From contig NZ_POTW01000019.1 of the NCBI RefSeq assembly GCF_003236295.1, positions 22,819 to 86,818 on the forward strand: a stretch of DNA of 64,000 nucleotides. Direction: 5' to 3'. The notes under the pieces were generated by a model. It did no database searches. It worked only from the letters and a program-made list of their open reading frames with translations, and was not told the DNA's origin. This DNA is from Jiangella anatolica (GTDB lineage Bacteria > Actinomycetota > Actinomycetes > Jiangellales > Jiangellaceae). The translations under genes and the position numbers were made by a program. Positions 17,728 through 26,805 of this stretch are shown here, piece after piece (within the stretch, counting starts at the first letter, position 1; each line of letters begins with the position of its first letter).

Positions 17728-18375
17728 GTGCAGCCCGGAGCCGTCGTCATCGTGTCCGGCCCGCTCGGTCCGTGGACCGGCGGGCCGCCGCCCAGCACGG
17801 CGCCGTATCCCGTCGTCGTCGCCGCGCCGGTGGCCGACCGGCCGCCGTACTCCGTCAGCTGGCTGGCCGCCGCCTCACGCCACCTGCTCGCGGCAGCACC
17901 CGCGTCGCCGCTGGTCCTGGTCGCGCACGGGACCGCCGGGCCGCTGCTGCCGGCGCTGGCCCGGACTCAGCGGGCGGCCGGACGGCGGATCGGCGGCTAT
18001 GTGTTCGCCGACGCGACGCTGCCGCGGCCCGGGGCGCCGTCGCACCTGGACCTGCTCCGCGCCGCCGACGGTGCGGCCGCCGACGCCGCACACGACGCGC
18101 TCCATGCGAGCGACGCCGGCTGGCCGCCGGAGGCCGCGCACCCGGGCGGCCACGACTTCTGGACCGAGCGGCTGCCGCCGGCGCCGGACTGGCCGGATGC
18201 GCCGTGCGCCTACCTGCGCACCGGCGCCGACGTCCCGGGTGTCGGCCCGCCGGACTTCTGGGCCCGGTCGGCGGCGGCCCGCGGCTGGCCGGTCACGACG
18301 CTCACCGACGGCGACGACGTGGCGGCCGCGCTCGCCGACGTGATCGCCGGGCTACCAGGCGCCACGGTCGCCTGA
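17728..18375 (+). CDS. alpha/beta-hydrolase-fold protein with degenerate nucleophile motif
   Basis: A 215-residue protein with the outline of small actinobacterial alpha/beta hydrolases. It has VLVAHGTAGPLLPALA where the GHSxG nucleophile elbow is expected, then GYVFADATLPRPG and a C-terminal CAYLRTGADVPG. The catalytic Ser position is Gly or Thr, so classical serine hydrolase activity is doubtful. It may be a pseudoenzyme or use another mechanism. The start is the GTG at 17728. It is divergent from pyrE with 29 bp between start codons. Confidence 0.65.
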   Translation: MQPGAVVIVSGPLGPWTGGPPPSTAPYPVVVAAPVADRPPYSVSWLAAASRHLLAAAPASPLVLVAHGTAGPLLPALARTQRAAGRRIGGYVFADATLPRPGAPSHLDLLRAADGAAADAAHDALHASDAGWPPEAAHPGGHDFWTERLPPAPDWPDAPCAYLRTGADVPGVGPPDFWARSAAARGWPVTTLTDGDDVAAALADVIAGLPGATVA

Positions 18376-18380
18376 CACCG

Positions 18381-19145
18381 TCAGCGGCGGCGGCCGGCGG
18401 GATGCCGCTGGCCGAGTCCGAGCACGAGCCGGCGCGGCAGCCGGGGCAGCGCGGCGGCCGCGAGCTTGTACACCGTCCCCGGCACCGACACGGCCTTCCC
18501 CAGCCGCAGGTCCTTCAGCGCGGCGGCGACGACGGCGTCGGCGTCGAGCCACATCCAGGACGGTAGCGATGACATGTCCTGCTGGGCGCGGTCGTGGAAC
18601 TCGGTGCGAACGAACCCCGGGGCCAGCGCCATCACCTGGACGCCGGTGCCGCGCAACTGCGGCACCAGGCCGAGGCTGAACGTCGTCACCCACGCCTTCG
18701 CCGCGCTGTAGGTGCTGCGCGGCACCCAGCCGGCGACCGAGCTGACGTTGATGACGGCGCCCCGGCCGCGCTCGACCATGCCGGGCAGCGCCGCGTGAGT
18801 CAGCCGCAGCACCGCGCGCACCAGCACGTCGAGCAGGTACTCCTCGTCGGCGGTCTCGGTGCTGAGGAACTTGCCGCGCAGCGCGAAGCCCGCGTTGTTG
18901 ACCAGCAGGTCCACCGGTCGCTCGGTCGCACGCAGCCGCTGCTCGACGACCTCGGTGTCGGTCGCGAGATCGGCCGGCAGCACCTCGGCGCCGACCCCGT
19001 AGGCGCCGCGCACCTCGGCGGCGACGGACTGCAGCCGGGCCTCGTCGCGCGAGACGAGAACGACGTCGTGGCCGCGCGCCGCGAGCGCCCGGACGAAGGC
19101 CAGCCCGATGCCCGCGGTCGGCCCGGTGACGAGTGCCGTTGCCAT
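18381..19145 (-). CDS. short-chain dehydrogenase/reductase
   Basis: A 254-residue classical SDR. It has TGPTAGIG for cofactor binding (residues 7-14), NNAG (about 88-91), catalytic Ser in NVSSVAGW, and YSAAK with Tyr and Lys (about 150-154). Then comes PGFVRTEF. Arg in LVSRDEARL favours NADP(H). A C-terminal basic amphipathic tail (LYKLAAAALPRLPRRL-like) may associate with membrane, as in the DltE/YqjQ-type subgroup. The substrate is unknown. It is convergent with the hydrolase-like gene and divergent from the serine hydrolase. Confidence 0.88.
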   Translation of the reverse strand: MATALVTGPTAGIGLAFVRALAARGHDVVLVSRDEARLQSVAAEVRGAYGVGAEVLPADLATDTEVVEQRLRATERPVDLLVNNAGFALRGKFLSTETADEEYLLDVLVRAVLRLTHAALPGMVERGRGAVINVSSVAGWVPRSTYSAAKAWVTTFSLGLVPQLRGTGVQVMALAPGFVRTEFHDRAQQDMSSLPSWMWLDADAVVAAALKDLRLGKAVSVPGTVYKLAAAALPRLPRRLVLGLGQRHPAGRRR

Positions 19146-19254
19146 GCGCAGACCCTACGCCGCCGACCACGATGCGAGACCGGCAGCCGAATTGCGATAC
19201 ATCACGACGATCATGGTCACACATCGGTCATTGTGGTCGATAAGGTCAGGATTC

Positions 19255-20694
19255 GTGAGCGATCTTTCCCATCCCGCCGTGGCCGACGCGACCCGCTACT
19301 TCGACTCGTGGGTGGCGTTCCGGCAGCAGTACGACCACGTCCCCGGCATCCAGGCCGCGGTCCTGCACGAGGACAAGCTGCTGCTGTCCAGCGCGCACGG
19401 GCAGGCCGACGTCGAGCACGGCGTCGCGCTCACCCCACACCACCTGTTCCGCATCGCGTCGCACTCGAAGACGTTCACGGCGACCGCGGTCCTGCAGCTG
19501 GCCGAGCGCGATCAGCTGCGCCTGGACGACCAGGCGGTCCACTGGCTGCCGTTCCTGCGCGAGACCCCGCTGGCCGCGGTGACGGTGCGCGAGCTGCTCG
19601 GGCACGGCGGCGGCGTGGTCCGCGACAGCCACAACGGCGACTTCTGGCAGCTGGCGCACGCGTTCCCCGACGAGGACCGGCTGCGCGCGATCCTGCTCGA
19701 CGACGGAGCCGGCGTGCTGCCGGCGAACGAGCGGTTCAAGTACTCCAACATCGGCTACTCGATGCTCGGCCTGATCGTCGCGGCCGCCTCCGGGCAGCCG
19801 TACCACGACTTCGTGCACGAGCACATCGTCGAGGCGCTGTCGCTGGAGAACACCGGTCCCGAGTACGACCCGGCCCGGGCCGGCGACTACGCCACCGGCT
19901 ACACCGCGCTCTCCTACGCCGACCGGCGCATCCCGATCGACCACGTCGACACCGCCGCGATGGCCGCCGCCACCGGCTTCTACAGCACCGCCGAGGACCT
20001 GGTGAACTACGTCGCGGCGCACTTCCACGGCGACACCCGGCTGGTCTCGGACGCGTCGAAGCGGCTCATGCAGCGCGCGGAGTGGAAGGTCGAGGGCCGC
20101 GGCGGCGCGGAGTACGGGCTCGGCTTCGGCCGGTCGATGATCGGCGGACGGCTGGTGTTCGGGCACGGCGGCGGCTACCCCGGGCACATCACCCGGACGT
20201 CGTTCGACCCCTCCGGGCGTCTTGCCGTCTCGGTGCTCACGAACGCGATCGACGGCCCCGCGCAGATGCTCGCCGACGGGCTGATCCGGCTGGTGAACCT
20301 CGCCGAGCGGGTGAGCCCGCAGCTGGAGCGATCGCCGGCGGACCTGTCCCGGTTCACCGGCCGGTTCGCCAGCATGTGGCGGGTGTTCGACGTGGTCGAC
20401 CTCGCCGGCCGGCTGTTCCTGCTGGATCCGACCGAGCGCGACCCGACGGAGGAGCCGATCACGCTCGCCGTCATCGACGACCACACGCTGCGGATCAGCG
20501 GCGGCACCGGATACGCGCCGGTCGGCGAGACCATCCGGTACCACTTCGGTCTCGACGGCGTCGACTCGGTGCAGGCCTTCGCGATGACGGCGTACCCGAT
20601 CGACCGGGTGGCGCGGGCGGTGCACACCCGCGACCGGGTCTCTCCCGGCACGCCGCTGGTCACGGGTGGTGCCGGCGACGCTCCCTCGAGATGA
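19255..20694 (+). CDS. beta-lactamase-family serine hydrolase (class C / esterase type)
   Basis: A 479-residue protein of the beta-lactamase-related family. The nucleophile motif SHSK (SxxK) lies near residue 64, the YSN motif in KYSNIGYSMLGL near residue 164, and HGGGYPG takes the place of the KTG box near residue 305. A C-terminal domain of about 130 residues follows, as in EstB-like esterases and D-aminopeptidases. GTG 19255 after AAGGTCAGG is chosen. An in-frame ATG at 19213 is possible. No signal peptide is seen, so it is probably cytoplasmic. The substrate is unknown. Confidence 0.85.
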   Translation: MSDLSHPAVADATRYFDSWVAFRQQYDHVPGIQAAVLHEDKLLLSSAHGQADVEHGVALTPHHLFRIASHSKTFTATAVLQLAERDQLRLDDQAVHWLPFLRETPLAAVTVRELLGHGGGVVRDSHNGDFWQLAHAFPDEDRLRAILLDDGAGVLPANERFKYSNIGYSMLGLIVAAASGQPYHDFVHEHIVEALSLENTGPEYDPARAGDYATGYTALSYADRRIPIDHVDTAAMAAATGFYSTAEDLVNYVAAHFHGDTRLVSDASKRLMQRAEWKVEGRGGAEYGLGFGRSMIGGRLVFGHGGGYPGHITRTSFDPSGRLAVSVLTNAIDGPAQMLADGLIRLVNLAERVSPQLERSPADLSRFTGRFASMWRVFDVVDLAGRLFLLDPTERDPTEEPITLAVIDDHTLRISGGTGYAPVGETIRYHFGLDGVDSVQAFAMTAYPIDRVARAVHTRDRVSPGTPLVTGGAGDAPSR

Positions 20695-20763
20695 TCTCGC
20701 AGACGGCCCACAGCAGGGGCAGGGCAAGGACGACGAGGGTCGAGGACATCTCACTCACCGGGT

Positions 20764-20991
20764 TCAGAACCGCTGATCGGGTCGGGTCACGCCGTGGCTC
20801 CACTGGCCCGCCCACGTCGCGGCGGGGCACGGCCAGCTCTCTCCGCACTCGCGGCACGACGACCAGCGGTGCGGCATCCAGCGACGGCCCGGAACGTGGT
20901 CGCGGAGCAGACGTGAGGCGTAGGCGTCGACCTCGTCGGCGGTCCAGTCGACCAGACCGTAACCGTGCGCTCGCGCCGTGTAGCCGGCCAT
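20764..20991 (-). CDS. small Cys/Trp-rich protein of a Scr1-type locus
   Basis: A 75-residue protein. Its C-terminal half contains HRWSSCRECGESWPC, a CxxC plus PC arrangement that could bind zinc. Similar short proteins often lie next to Scr1-type HTH/DUF397 pairs in actinomycetes. GGAGGAGAG immediately precedes the ATG. It is divergent from the HTH gene with about 240 bp between them. Function unknown. Confidence 0.6.
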   Translation of the reverse strand: MAGYTARAHGYGLVDWTADEVDAYASRLLRDHVPGRRWMPHRWSSCRECGESWPCPAATWAGQWSHGVTRPDQRF

Positions 20992-21233
20992 CTCTCCTCC
21001 GTCGTGCCGGGCCCGTCGAAGGCCCGTGCTCCGGGCTCGTCCGCGCCGGGTGGGGCGGGGTCGCGGACGGGGGTCTGGCAGCGCTTCGCCACGGCTCGGA
21101 TCAGCCGAAACGCTGCGCCGACGCCCTTGGCGAAGTATCGTGCATGATCTGAGCCACCGGCGGGAACAATTCGGCTGTCACGCCCACCACCTGTGACGCC
21201 GCCCGCGACTTTGTGACATCGCCTGGAGATGCC

Positions 21234-22040
21234 GTGACAGACCATGATCCGGATTCCGCGGCCGCCTTTTTCGGTGGTGAGCTGGCACGCGCGCGTCACC
21301 GTGCCGGTCTCACTCAAGAACAGTTGGCCGAAAAGCTCAACTACTCGCGCGGAGCCGTGGCTAATGTGGAAACTGCGCAGCGGCCTCCGCAGCGAGAGTT
21401 CGCGGAACGCTGCGATGAGATCCTGGGAACCGACGGCCTCCTCGTCCGTGCTTGGAAGATGGTGAGTCGCGAGTCGGTGCCCGCGAAGTATCGAGGGTTC
21501 ATCGAGGAGGAAGAACGGGCAAAGTCGATCCATACGTACGAGCAGACCTTTCCGCCCGGACTCCTGCAGACACAGGCGTATGCACGCGAGCTCCTGGCGG
21601 GCGTCAGGATGGCCTATGACAACCACGTCGACACGCAGGTCGAAGCCCGGATGCGGCGGCAGGAGATCCTGCGTCGCGATGATCCACCGAGGCTTCGAGC
21701 GGTGATCGACGAGGCCGCGCTTCGTCGGATGATCGGCGGGCCGGACGTCATGAGAGATCAACTTCAACACCTGCTCAAAATGGGCGAGATGCGGCATATC
21801 ACCATTCAGGTGATGCCATTCGTCGCGGGAGCGCATGCCGCGCTGAACGGACAAATGACGATCTTCGACCGCCTCAACGGGCAGCCGGTGTTGTACTACG
21901 AGGGCCCCACCGGGGGTCACCTCATGACGGACAGCGGGGTCGTGGGCGATGCCGTGGACCGGATGGATGTGCTCCGGGCCCAGGCGTTGTCACCAGATGA
22001 ATCGGCGGATCTGATCCGTCAAGTCTTGGAGGAATTATGA
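21234..22040 (+). CDS. HTH (XRE) regulator with DUF5753 domain, Scr1 family
   Basis: A 268-residue protein. The N-terminal helix-turn-helix (LARARHRAGLTQEQLAEKLN) is followed by the DUF5753 domain with YEQTFPPGLLQTQAYAREL, RQEILRRDDPPRLRAVIDEAALRR and VMPFVAGAHAALNG. These regulators act with small DUF397 proteins in actinomycete development and antibiotic control (WhiJ-like systems). GTG 21234 with GGAG seven bases upstream is preferred over GTG 21213. Base composition is clearly lower in GC than its surroundings, which suggests relatively recent transfer. Its stop overlaps the DUF397 ATG as ATGA. Confidence 0.9.
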   Translation: MTDHDPDSAAAFFGGELARARHRAGLTQEQLAEKLNYSRGAVANVETAQRPPQREFAERCDEILGTDGLLVRAWKMVSRESVPAKYRGFIEEEERAKSIHTYEQTFPPGLLQTQAYARELLAGVRMAYDNHVDTQVEARMRRQEILRRDDPPRLRAVIDEAALRRMIGGPDVMRDQLQHLLKMGEMRHITIQVMPFVAGAHAALNGQMTIFDRLNGQPVLYYEGPTGGHLMTDSGVVGDAVDRMDVLRAQALSPDESADLIRQVLEEL

Positions 22041-22246
22041 GCGAGGTGTCGGAGCTGGCCGGCGCCGTGTGGCGCAAGTCCAGCTACAGCAACGGTGACG
22101 GTGGGCAGTGCGTCGAGATCACGCCGCTGCCGAACGGTGGCATGGCTGTGCGCGACAGCAAGAACCCCAACGGTGGAGTTCTCAAGTTCACCGCTGGCGA
22201 GTGGTCGGCGTTCGTGATGGGCGCGAAGGCCGGCGAGTTCGACTGA
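22037..22246 (+). CDS. DUF397-domain protein
   Basis: A 69-residue DUF397 protein with VWRKSSYSNGDGGQCVEI, VRDSKNPNGGVLKFT and EWSAFVMGAKAGEFD. It partners the overlapping Scr1-type regulator. In studied cases such small proteins modulate the HTH protein, and the pair behaves in part like a toxin-antitoxin or anti-repressor module. It is followed by a strong terminator. Confidence 0.92.
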   Translation: MSEVSELAGAVWRKSSYSNGDGGQCVEITPLPNGGMAVRDSKNPNGGVLKFTAGEWSAFVMGAKAGEFD

Positions 22247-22265
22247 GACCGTACCGACCTCTTTG

Positions 22266-22299
22266 ACCGCCCCCGCAACCCAGAGGTTGCGGGGGCGGT
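22266..22299 (+). terminator. rho-independent terminator of the Scr1/DUF397 operon
   Basis: A perfect 15-bp stem, ACCGCCCCCGCAACC with its complement, and a 4-base CAGA loop, followed by TTCTAC. It begins 19 bp after the DUF397 stop. It also lies within a longer open frame of the next gene, which shows that the next gene starts downstream of it. Confidence 0.9.
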
Positions 22300-22313
22300 T
22301 CTACGATGCGCAC

Positions 22314-23072
22314 ATGCTCGCCGCGACCGGACCCGCCCGCGGCGCCGTAGGCCGGCTGCGGGCCGTGGCGACCACGCAGGTCACGCCGGCGATGCTGCGA
22401 CTGACGGTCCAGGTCGAGGAGCCGCACCTGCCGCTGGACCCGTCCGGCCCGAACCGGGTGCTGCGACTCTCCCCGCCGGCCGAGCCCGAGCCGGACGCCG
22501 GCGTGCTCAGCGGGGCGCGGCCGGCCAGCCGCACCTACACGATCCGCCGGGCCGACCCGGCTTCTGACCGGCTCGACATCGACGTCGTCCTGCACGGCGA
22601 CGGGCTGTTCGTCCGGTGGGTACGCGGCGCGGCGCCCGGCGACCCGCTCGACTTCACCGGCCCGCGGCCGCACGCCGTCCCGTCCTTCGAGGCCGATGCC
22701 GTCGTCATGGTCACCGACGAGACCGGGCTGCCGGCGCTGGCCGCCATCGTCGAGGCCGCGCCCGCCGGGCTGCCGATCCACGCGGTCGTCGAGGTGGCGG
22801 ACGCGGCGGAGGAGCAGGCGCTGACGTCGGCCGCGGATCTGCGGGTCGGCTGGCTGCATCGCGACGGCGCCCCGGCCGGGACGACGGGCGCGCTGGAACG
22901 AGCGGTCCGGTCGCTGGACTGGCCGGCCGGCGCCGTCGACGTGTGGGTCGCCGGCGAAGCGGGCGAGGTGCGCTCGATCCGCCGGTTCGCCGCCACCGAC
23001 CGCGCCGTCGAGCGGGGCCGCCTGCACGCCTTCGGCTACTGGCGCCTCGGCCGCGCCGGCTCCCCCTCCTGA
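22314..23072 (+). CDS. siderophore-interacting FAD-binding protein (ferric-siderophore reductase)
   Basis: A 252-residue protein of the SIP/ViuB family. The N-terminal FAD-binding barrel includes RLRLSPPAEP-like and RTYTIRRADPA segments (RxYT motif near residue 78), and HGDGLFVRWVRGAAPGD. The C-terminal NAD(P)H-like domain has VTDETGLPALAAIVE and VAGEAGEVRSIRRF. Such enzymes release iron from imported siderophores. ATG 22314 is the first start after the upstream terminator. It ends just before the convergent clpB. Confidence 0.87.
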   Translation: MLAATGPARGAVGRLRAVATTQVTPAMLRLTVQVEEPHLPLDPSGPNRVLRLSPPAEPEPDAGVLSGARPASRTYTIRRADPASDRLDIDVVLHGDGLFVRWVRGAAPGDPLDFTGPRPHAVPSFEADAVVMVTDETGLPALAAIVEAAPAGLPIHAVVEVADAAEEQALTSAADLRVGWLHRDGAPAGTTGALERAVRSLDWPAGAVDVWVAGEAGEVRSIRRFAATDRAVERGRLHAFGYWRLGRAGSPS

Positions 23073-23097
23073 CCGACCCGGAGCGAGGCCGGGGCGG

Positions 23098-25686
23098 TCA
23101 GGCGGGGCGGACGCTGAGCTTGTCGGCGCCCTCGTCGAGGTCGACGACGACCGTGTCTCCGTCGCGGACCTCGCCAGCGAGGATCTCCTTGGCCAGCTGG
23201 TCGCCGATGGCGGTCTGCACGAGCCGGCGCAGCGGCCGGGCGCCGTAGACCGGGTCGTACCCGGTCAGCGCCAGCCACTCCTTCGCGCTGTCGGTGACCC
23301 GCAGCGCCAGCCGCCGGTCGGCGAGGCGCTGCGCGAGCTTGACCACCTGCAGCTCGACGATGCGGGCCAGCTCGTCGGTGCCGAGCGGCTCGAACATCAC
23401 GATGTCGTCGATCCGGTTGAGGAACTCCGGCTTGAACGACGCCCGCACGACCTCCATGACGGCGTCGCGCTTGGCCTTCTCCTCCAGCGCCGGGTCGGCG
23501 AGGAACACCGAGCCGAGGTTCGACGTCAGGATCAGGATGACGTTGCGGAAGTCGACCGTGCGGCCCTGCCCGTCGGTCATCCGCCCGTCGTCGAGCACCT
23601 GCAGCAGGATGTCGAAGACCTCCGGGTGCGCCTTCTCGACCTCGTCGAGCAGCACGACGGAGTACGGGCGGCGACGGACCGCCTCGGTGAGCTGGCCGCC
23701 CTCCTCGTAGCCGACGTAGCCGGGCGGGGCGCCGACCAGCCGGGCGACGCTGTGCTTCTCGCCGTACTCGCTCATGTCGATGCGGACCATCGCCCGCTCG
23801 TCGTCGAAGAGGAACTCCGCGAGCGCCTTGGCCAGCTCGGTCTTGCCGACACCGGTCGGGCCGAGGAAGACGAACGAGCCCGTGGGCCGGTCGGGGTCGG
23901 AGATGCCGGCGCGGGAGCGGCGGACGGCGTCGGACACGGCCGCGACCGCGGCCCGCTGGCCGACCACCCGGCTGCCCAGCTCGTCCTCCATGCGCAGCAG
24001 CTTCTCGGTCTCGCCCTCCAGCAGCCGGCCGGCCGGGATGCCGGTCCACGCCGCCACGACGTCGGCGACGTCGTCGGGGCCGACCTCCTCCTTGACCATG
24101 GTGGTGGTCGCGGCCTGCGTCTCGGCGGCCTCGCTGGCGGCGGCCAGCTCCTTCTCCAGCTCCGGGATGCGCCCGTACAGCAGCTCGCTGGCGCCGGCGA
24201 GGTCGCCCTCACGCTGCGACCGCTCGGCCTGGCCGCGCAGCTCGTCGATCTGCTCCTTCAGCGCGCCGACGCGGTTCAGCCCGGCCTTCTCCTGCTCCCA
24301 GCGGGCCTCGAGGGCACGCAGCTCCTCCTCGCGGTCGGCCAGCTCGGCCTGCAGCGACGCGAGCCGCTCTCGCGAGGCGGCGTCGGACTCCTTGTCCAGC
24401 GCCAGCTCCTCCATCTTGAGCCGGTCGACCTGGCGGCGCAGCGTGTCGATCTCGACCGGCGAGGAGTCGATCTCCATGCGCAGCCGGGACGCGGCCTCGT
24501 CGACCAGGTCGATGGCCTTGTCCGGCAGCTGCCGGCCGGTGATGTAGCGGTGCGAGAGCGAGGCGGCGGCGACCAGCGCGCTGTCGGCGATCTGCACCTT
24601 GTGGTGCGCCTCGTAGCGCTCGCGAAGGCCGCGCAGGATCGCGACGGTGTCCTCGACGCTCGGCTCGCCGACGTAGACCTGCTGGAACCGGCGCTCCAGC
24701 GCGGCGTCCTTCTCGATCCGCTCGCGGTACTCGTCGAGCGTCGTGGCGCCGACCATGCGCAGCTCGCCGCGGGCCAGCATCGGCTTGAGCATGTTGCCGG
24801 CGTCCATGGCGGAGTCGCCGGTGGCGCCCGCGCCGACGACGGTGTGCAGCTCGTCGATGAACGTGACGACCTCGCCGTCGCTGGCCTTGATCTCGTCGAG
24901 CACGGCCTTGAGCCGCTCCTCGAACTCGCCGCGGTACTTCGCGCCGGCCAGCATCGTGCCGATGTCGAGCGACACCAGCCGCTTGCCGCGCAGCGACTCC
25001 GGCACGTCGCCGGCCACGATGCGCTGCGCCAGGCCCTCGACGACGGCGGTCTTGCCGACGCCGGGCTCGCCGATGAGGACGGGGTTGTTCTTGGTGCGCC
25101 GCGACAGCACCTGCACGACGCGGCGGATCTCGGAGTCGCGCCCGATGACGGGGTCGATCTTGCCCTCGCGGGCCCGCTCGGTGAGGTCGACGCCGTACTT
25201 GTTCAGCGCGTCGTAGGTGCCCTCGGGATCCGGGCTGGTCACCCGGGCCGAGCCGCGCACCTCGGCGAACGCCGCGCGCACCTTCTCGGCCGTGACGCCG
25301 TGCCGGGCCAGCAGCTCCTGCACCGGCGACGGGACGTGCGCCAGCCCGACCACCAGGTGCTCGGTGGAGACGTACTGGTCGTCCAGCTCGCGGGCCACCT
25401 CGCCTGCGTGCGACAGCACGGCGTACGTGGTGCGGGCCAGGTTCGGCGACGCGACGGTGGAGCCGGCCGCCTTCGGCAGCCCCTCGAACGCGACGTCGAC
25501 ATCACGGCGGACGGCGGCGAGGTCGGCGCCCGCGGCCTCCAGCAGCGACCCAGTCAGCCCACCGGACTGGATGAGCAGCGCACGCAGCACGTGCACCGGC
25601 TCGACGGCCGGATTCCCCGCGGTCGCGGCGCTGCGCACGGCGACAGACAGTGCCTCCTGGGCCTTGGTGGTGAGCTGGTCGGTCAT
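23098..25686 (-). CDS. clpB: ATP-dependent chaperone ClpB
   Basis: An 862-residue AAA+ disaggregase of full family length. It has an N-terminal Clp repeat domain (about 1-145), NBD1 with Walker [11 protein letters not shown] (about 206), a coiled-coil middle domain (about 400-530, [15 protein letters not shown]), NBD2 with [10 protein letters not shown] (about 605), Walker [15 protein letters not shown] and a small C-terminal domain. It rescues aggregated proteins with DnaK/DnaJ/GrpE. The gene is monocistronic, and a HAIR operator lies 48 bp upstream of the ATG. This places it under HspR, whose gene is about 2 kb away. Confidence 0.97.
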   Translation of the reverse strand: MTDQLTTKAQEALSVAVRSAATAGNPAVEPVHVLRALLIQSGGLTGSLLEAAGADLAAVRRDVDVAFEGLPKAAGSTVASPNLARTTYAVLSHAGEVARELDDQYVSTEHLVVGLAHVPSPVQELLARHGVTAEKVRAAFAEVRGSARVTSPDPEGTYDALNKYGVDLTERAREGKIDPVIGRDSEIRRVVQVLSRRTKNNPVLIGEPGVGKTAVVEGLAQRIVAGDVPESLRGKRLVSLDIGTMLAGAKYRGEFEERLKAVLDEIKASDGEVVTFIDELHTVVGAGATGDSAMDAGNMLKPMLARGELRMVGATTLDEYRERIEKDAALERRFQQVYVGEPSVEDTVAILRGLRERYEAHHKVQIADSALVAAASLSHRYITGRQLPDKAIDLVDEAASRLRMEIDSSPVEIDTLRRQVDRLKMEELALDKESDAASRERLASLQAELADREEELRALEARWEQEKAGLNRVGALKEQIDELRGQAERSQREGDLAGASELLYGRIPELEKELAAASEAAETQAATTTMVKEEVGPDDVADVVAAWTGIPAGRLLEGETEKLLRMEDELGSRVVGQRAAVAAVSDAVRRSRAGISDPDRPTGSFVFLGPTGVGKTELAKALAEFLFDDERAMVRIDMSEYGEKHSVARLVGAPPGYVGYEEGGQLTEAVRRRPYSVVLLDEVEKAHPEVFDILLQVLDDGRMTDGQGRTVDFRNVILILTSNLGSVFLADPALEEKAKRDAVMEVVRASFKPEFLNRIDDIVMFEPLGTDELARIVELQVVKLAQRLADRRLALRVTDSAKEWLALTGYDPVYGARPLRRLVQTAIGDQLAKEILAGEVRDGDTVVVDLDEGADKLSVRPA

Positions 25687-25733
25687 CGATCTCCTCGGTG
25701 TTCGGTCTCGTTGTCAGAGACAACCGCCACGAA

Positions 25734-25754
25734 GTTGAGCCTATTCCACTCAAC
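25734..25754. promoter_or_regulatory. HAIR operator (HspR binding site) upstream of clpB
   Basis: GTTGAGC-N7-ACTCAAC fits the HspR-associated inverted repeat CTTGAGT-N7-ACTCAAG except for the outermost bases and one position. It lies 48-68 bp upstream of the clpB start. Confidence 0.85.
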
Positions 25755-25784
25755 TCTGCGCCGCCAGCCCCCCGCTGTGGAACG

Positions 25785-26150
25785 ATGACGGCGATGTCCC
25801 GACGCCTCCCGGCCGCGCTCGCCGCCGCCCTCACCGCCGTCGCCGCCCTGGCCGGATGCTCGGCGCTCAGCGACCGCACGGTACCCCGTTCGGACCTGGA
25901 GAACGCGGTCCAGCAGCTGATGGAGGAGCAGTCCGGCCAGCAGGTCGAGTCCGTCAGCTGCGACGGCGATCTGGCCGGCGAGGTGGACGCGTCGGTCCAC
26001 TGCACGGCGACGGTCGACGGCGAGCCGGTCGGGCTCACCGTCACCACGACCGACGTCGACGGGAACGACGTGCGGTACGAGGTGCGCAACGACACCGCCA
26101 CGCCCACCCAGCCGGCGACCGAGCCGGCGCCGTCACCGTCAGCGACCTGA
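25785..26150 (+). CDS. DUF4333-like lipoprotein
   Basis: A 121-residue lipoprotein. A signal peptide with lipobox LAGC (Cys at about residue 27 from ATG 25785) precedes a compact domain with two conserved Cys (SVSCDGDLAGEV and SVHCTATVDG), the DUF4333 pattern common in actinobacteria. A Pro/Thr tail ends the protein. ATG 25794 is an equally possible start. The function is unknown. It is divergent from clpB, and the clpB HAIR element lies between them. It overlaps the convergent TetR gene end by 12 bases. Confidence 0.75.
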   Translation: MTAMSRRLPAALAAALTAVAALAGCSALSDRTVPRSDLENAVQQLMEEQSGQQVESVSCDGDLAGEVDASVHCTATVDGEPVGLTVTTTDVDGNDVRYEVRNDTATPTQPATEPAPSPSAT

Positions 26151-26744
26151 CGCCGCCCAGCCGGCCACGTTGGCCCGCACCGCCGCATCGAAGACGGCGG
26201 CCGGATCGCCGGCCCGCGGCGGCATGAACTCGCCCAGCTCGATCGACACCAGCCCGTGCACGTTGGCCCACAGCGCGGTGGCGATCGACTCCGCCGCCGG
26301 CCGCTTCGGGAGCGCGCCGGCCCGGACCGCACGCCGTACCGCGTCGAGGAGCGGCCGGAACGTGCGCGCCCCGGTCCGCGCGGCCCGCCGACCGACGTCG
26401 GACGGGCGCACCTCGTCGCCGAACATCACCCGGTAGCCGTTGGGGTCGGCGAGCGCGTTGTCGCGGTAGGCGTGGCCGAGCCGGACGATGTCGGCGAGCG
26501 GGTCGTCGCTCACGCCGACCGCCGTCAGCCGGTCCGCGAACCGGGCGAACACCTGCTCGTACAGCGCCGACACCAGCCCCGGCTTCCCGCCGAACAGCGA
26601 GTACACCGCCGCCGTCGAGGTGCCGGCCTCGGCCGCCAGCGCGCGCAGGCTCAGCGCCGCGACGCCGTCGGAGGACACCGTCGCGGCGGCCCGGTCCAGC
26701 AGCCGCTCGCGCAGCGCGTCGTCGTGCAGCCGAGGTCTGCCCAC
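26139..26744 (-). CDS. TetR-family transcriptional regulator
   Basis: A 201-residue repressor. An N-terminal HTH (LSLRALAAEAGTSTAAVYSLFGGKPGLV) precedes a C-terminal ligand domain of the WHG/TetR_C type (VMFGDEV, ALWANVHGLVSIELGEF). The frame is open to a GTG at 26765, but that codon lies inside the operator and upstream of the likely transcript start. GTG 26744 (MGRPRLHDD) is therefore chosen. It is divergent from a small membrane protein, and a perfect palindrome lies between them. Confidence 0.85.
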   Translation of the reverse strand: MGRPRLHDDALRERLLDRAAATVSSDGVAALSLRALAAEAGTSTAAVYSLFGGKPGLVSALYEQVFARFADRLTAVGVSDDPLADIVRLGHAYRDNALADPNGYRVMFGDEVRPSDVGRRAARTGARTFRPLLDAVRRAVRAGALPKRPAAESIATALWANVHGLVSIELGEFMPPRAGDPAAVFDAAVRANVAGWAASGR

Positions 26745-26761
26745 TTGACGAGCATATCCTG

Positions 26762-26781
26762 ACACTGTTTTATAACAGTGT
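26762..26781. promoter_or_regulatory. TetR operator palindrome with divergent -10 boxes
   Basis: ACACTGTT-TTAT-AACAGTGT is a perfect 8-bp inverted repeat around an AT core. The core supplies TATAAA as a possible -10 toward the tetR gene and TATAAC toward the membrane protein gene, so bound repressor would block both promoters. Confidence 0.75.
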
Positions 26782-26805
26782 TAGCAAACGAGACCAGGAG
26801 CCGTC

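Noticed and set aside
22263..22313. upstream extension of the siderophore-interacting protein
   Set aside because: It would be translated through the strong terminator hairpin of the preceding operon. The first start after the hairpin gives normal family length.
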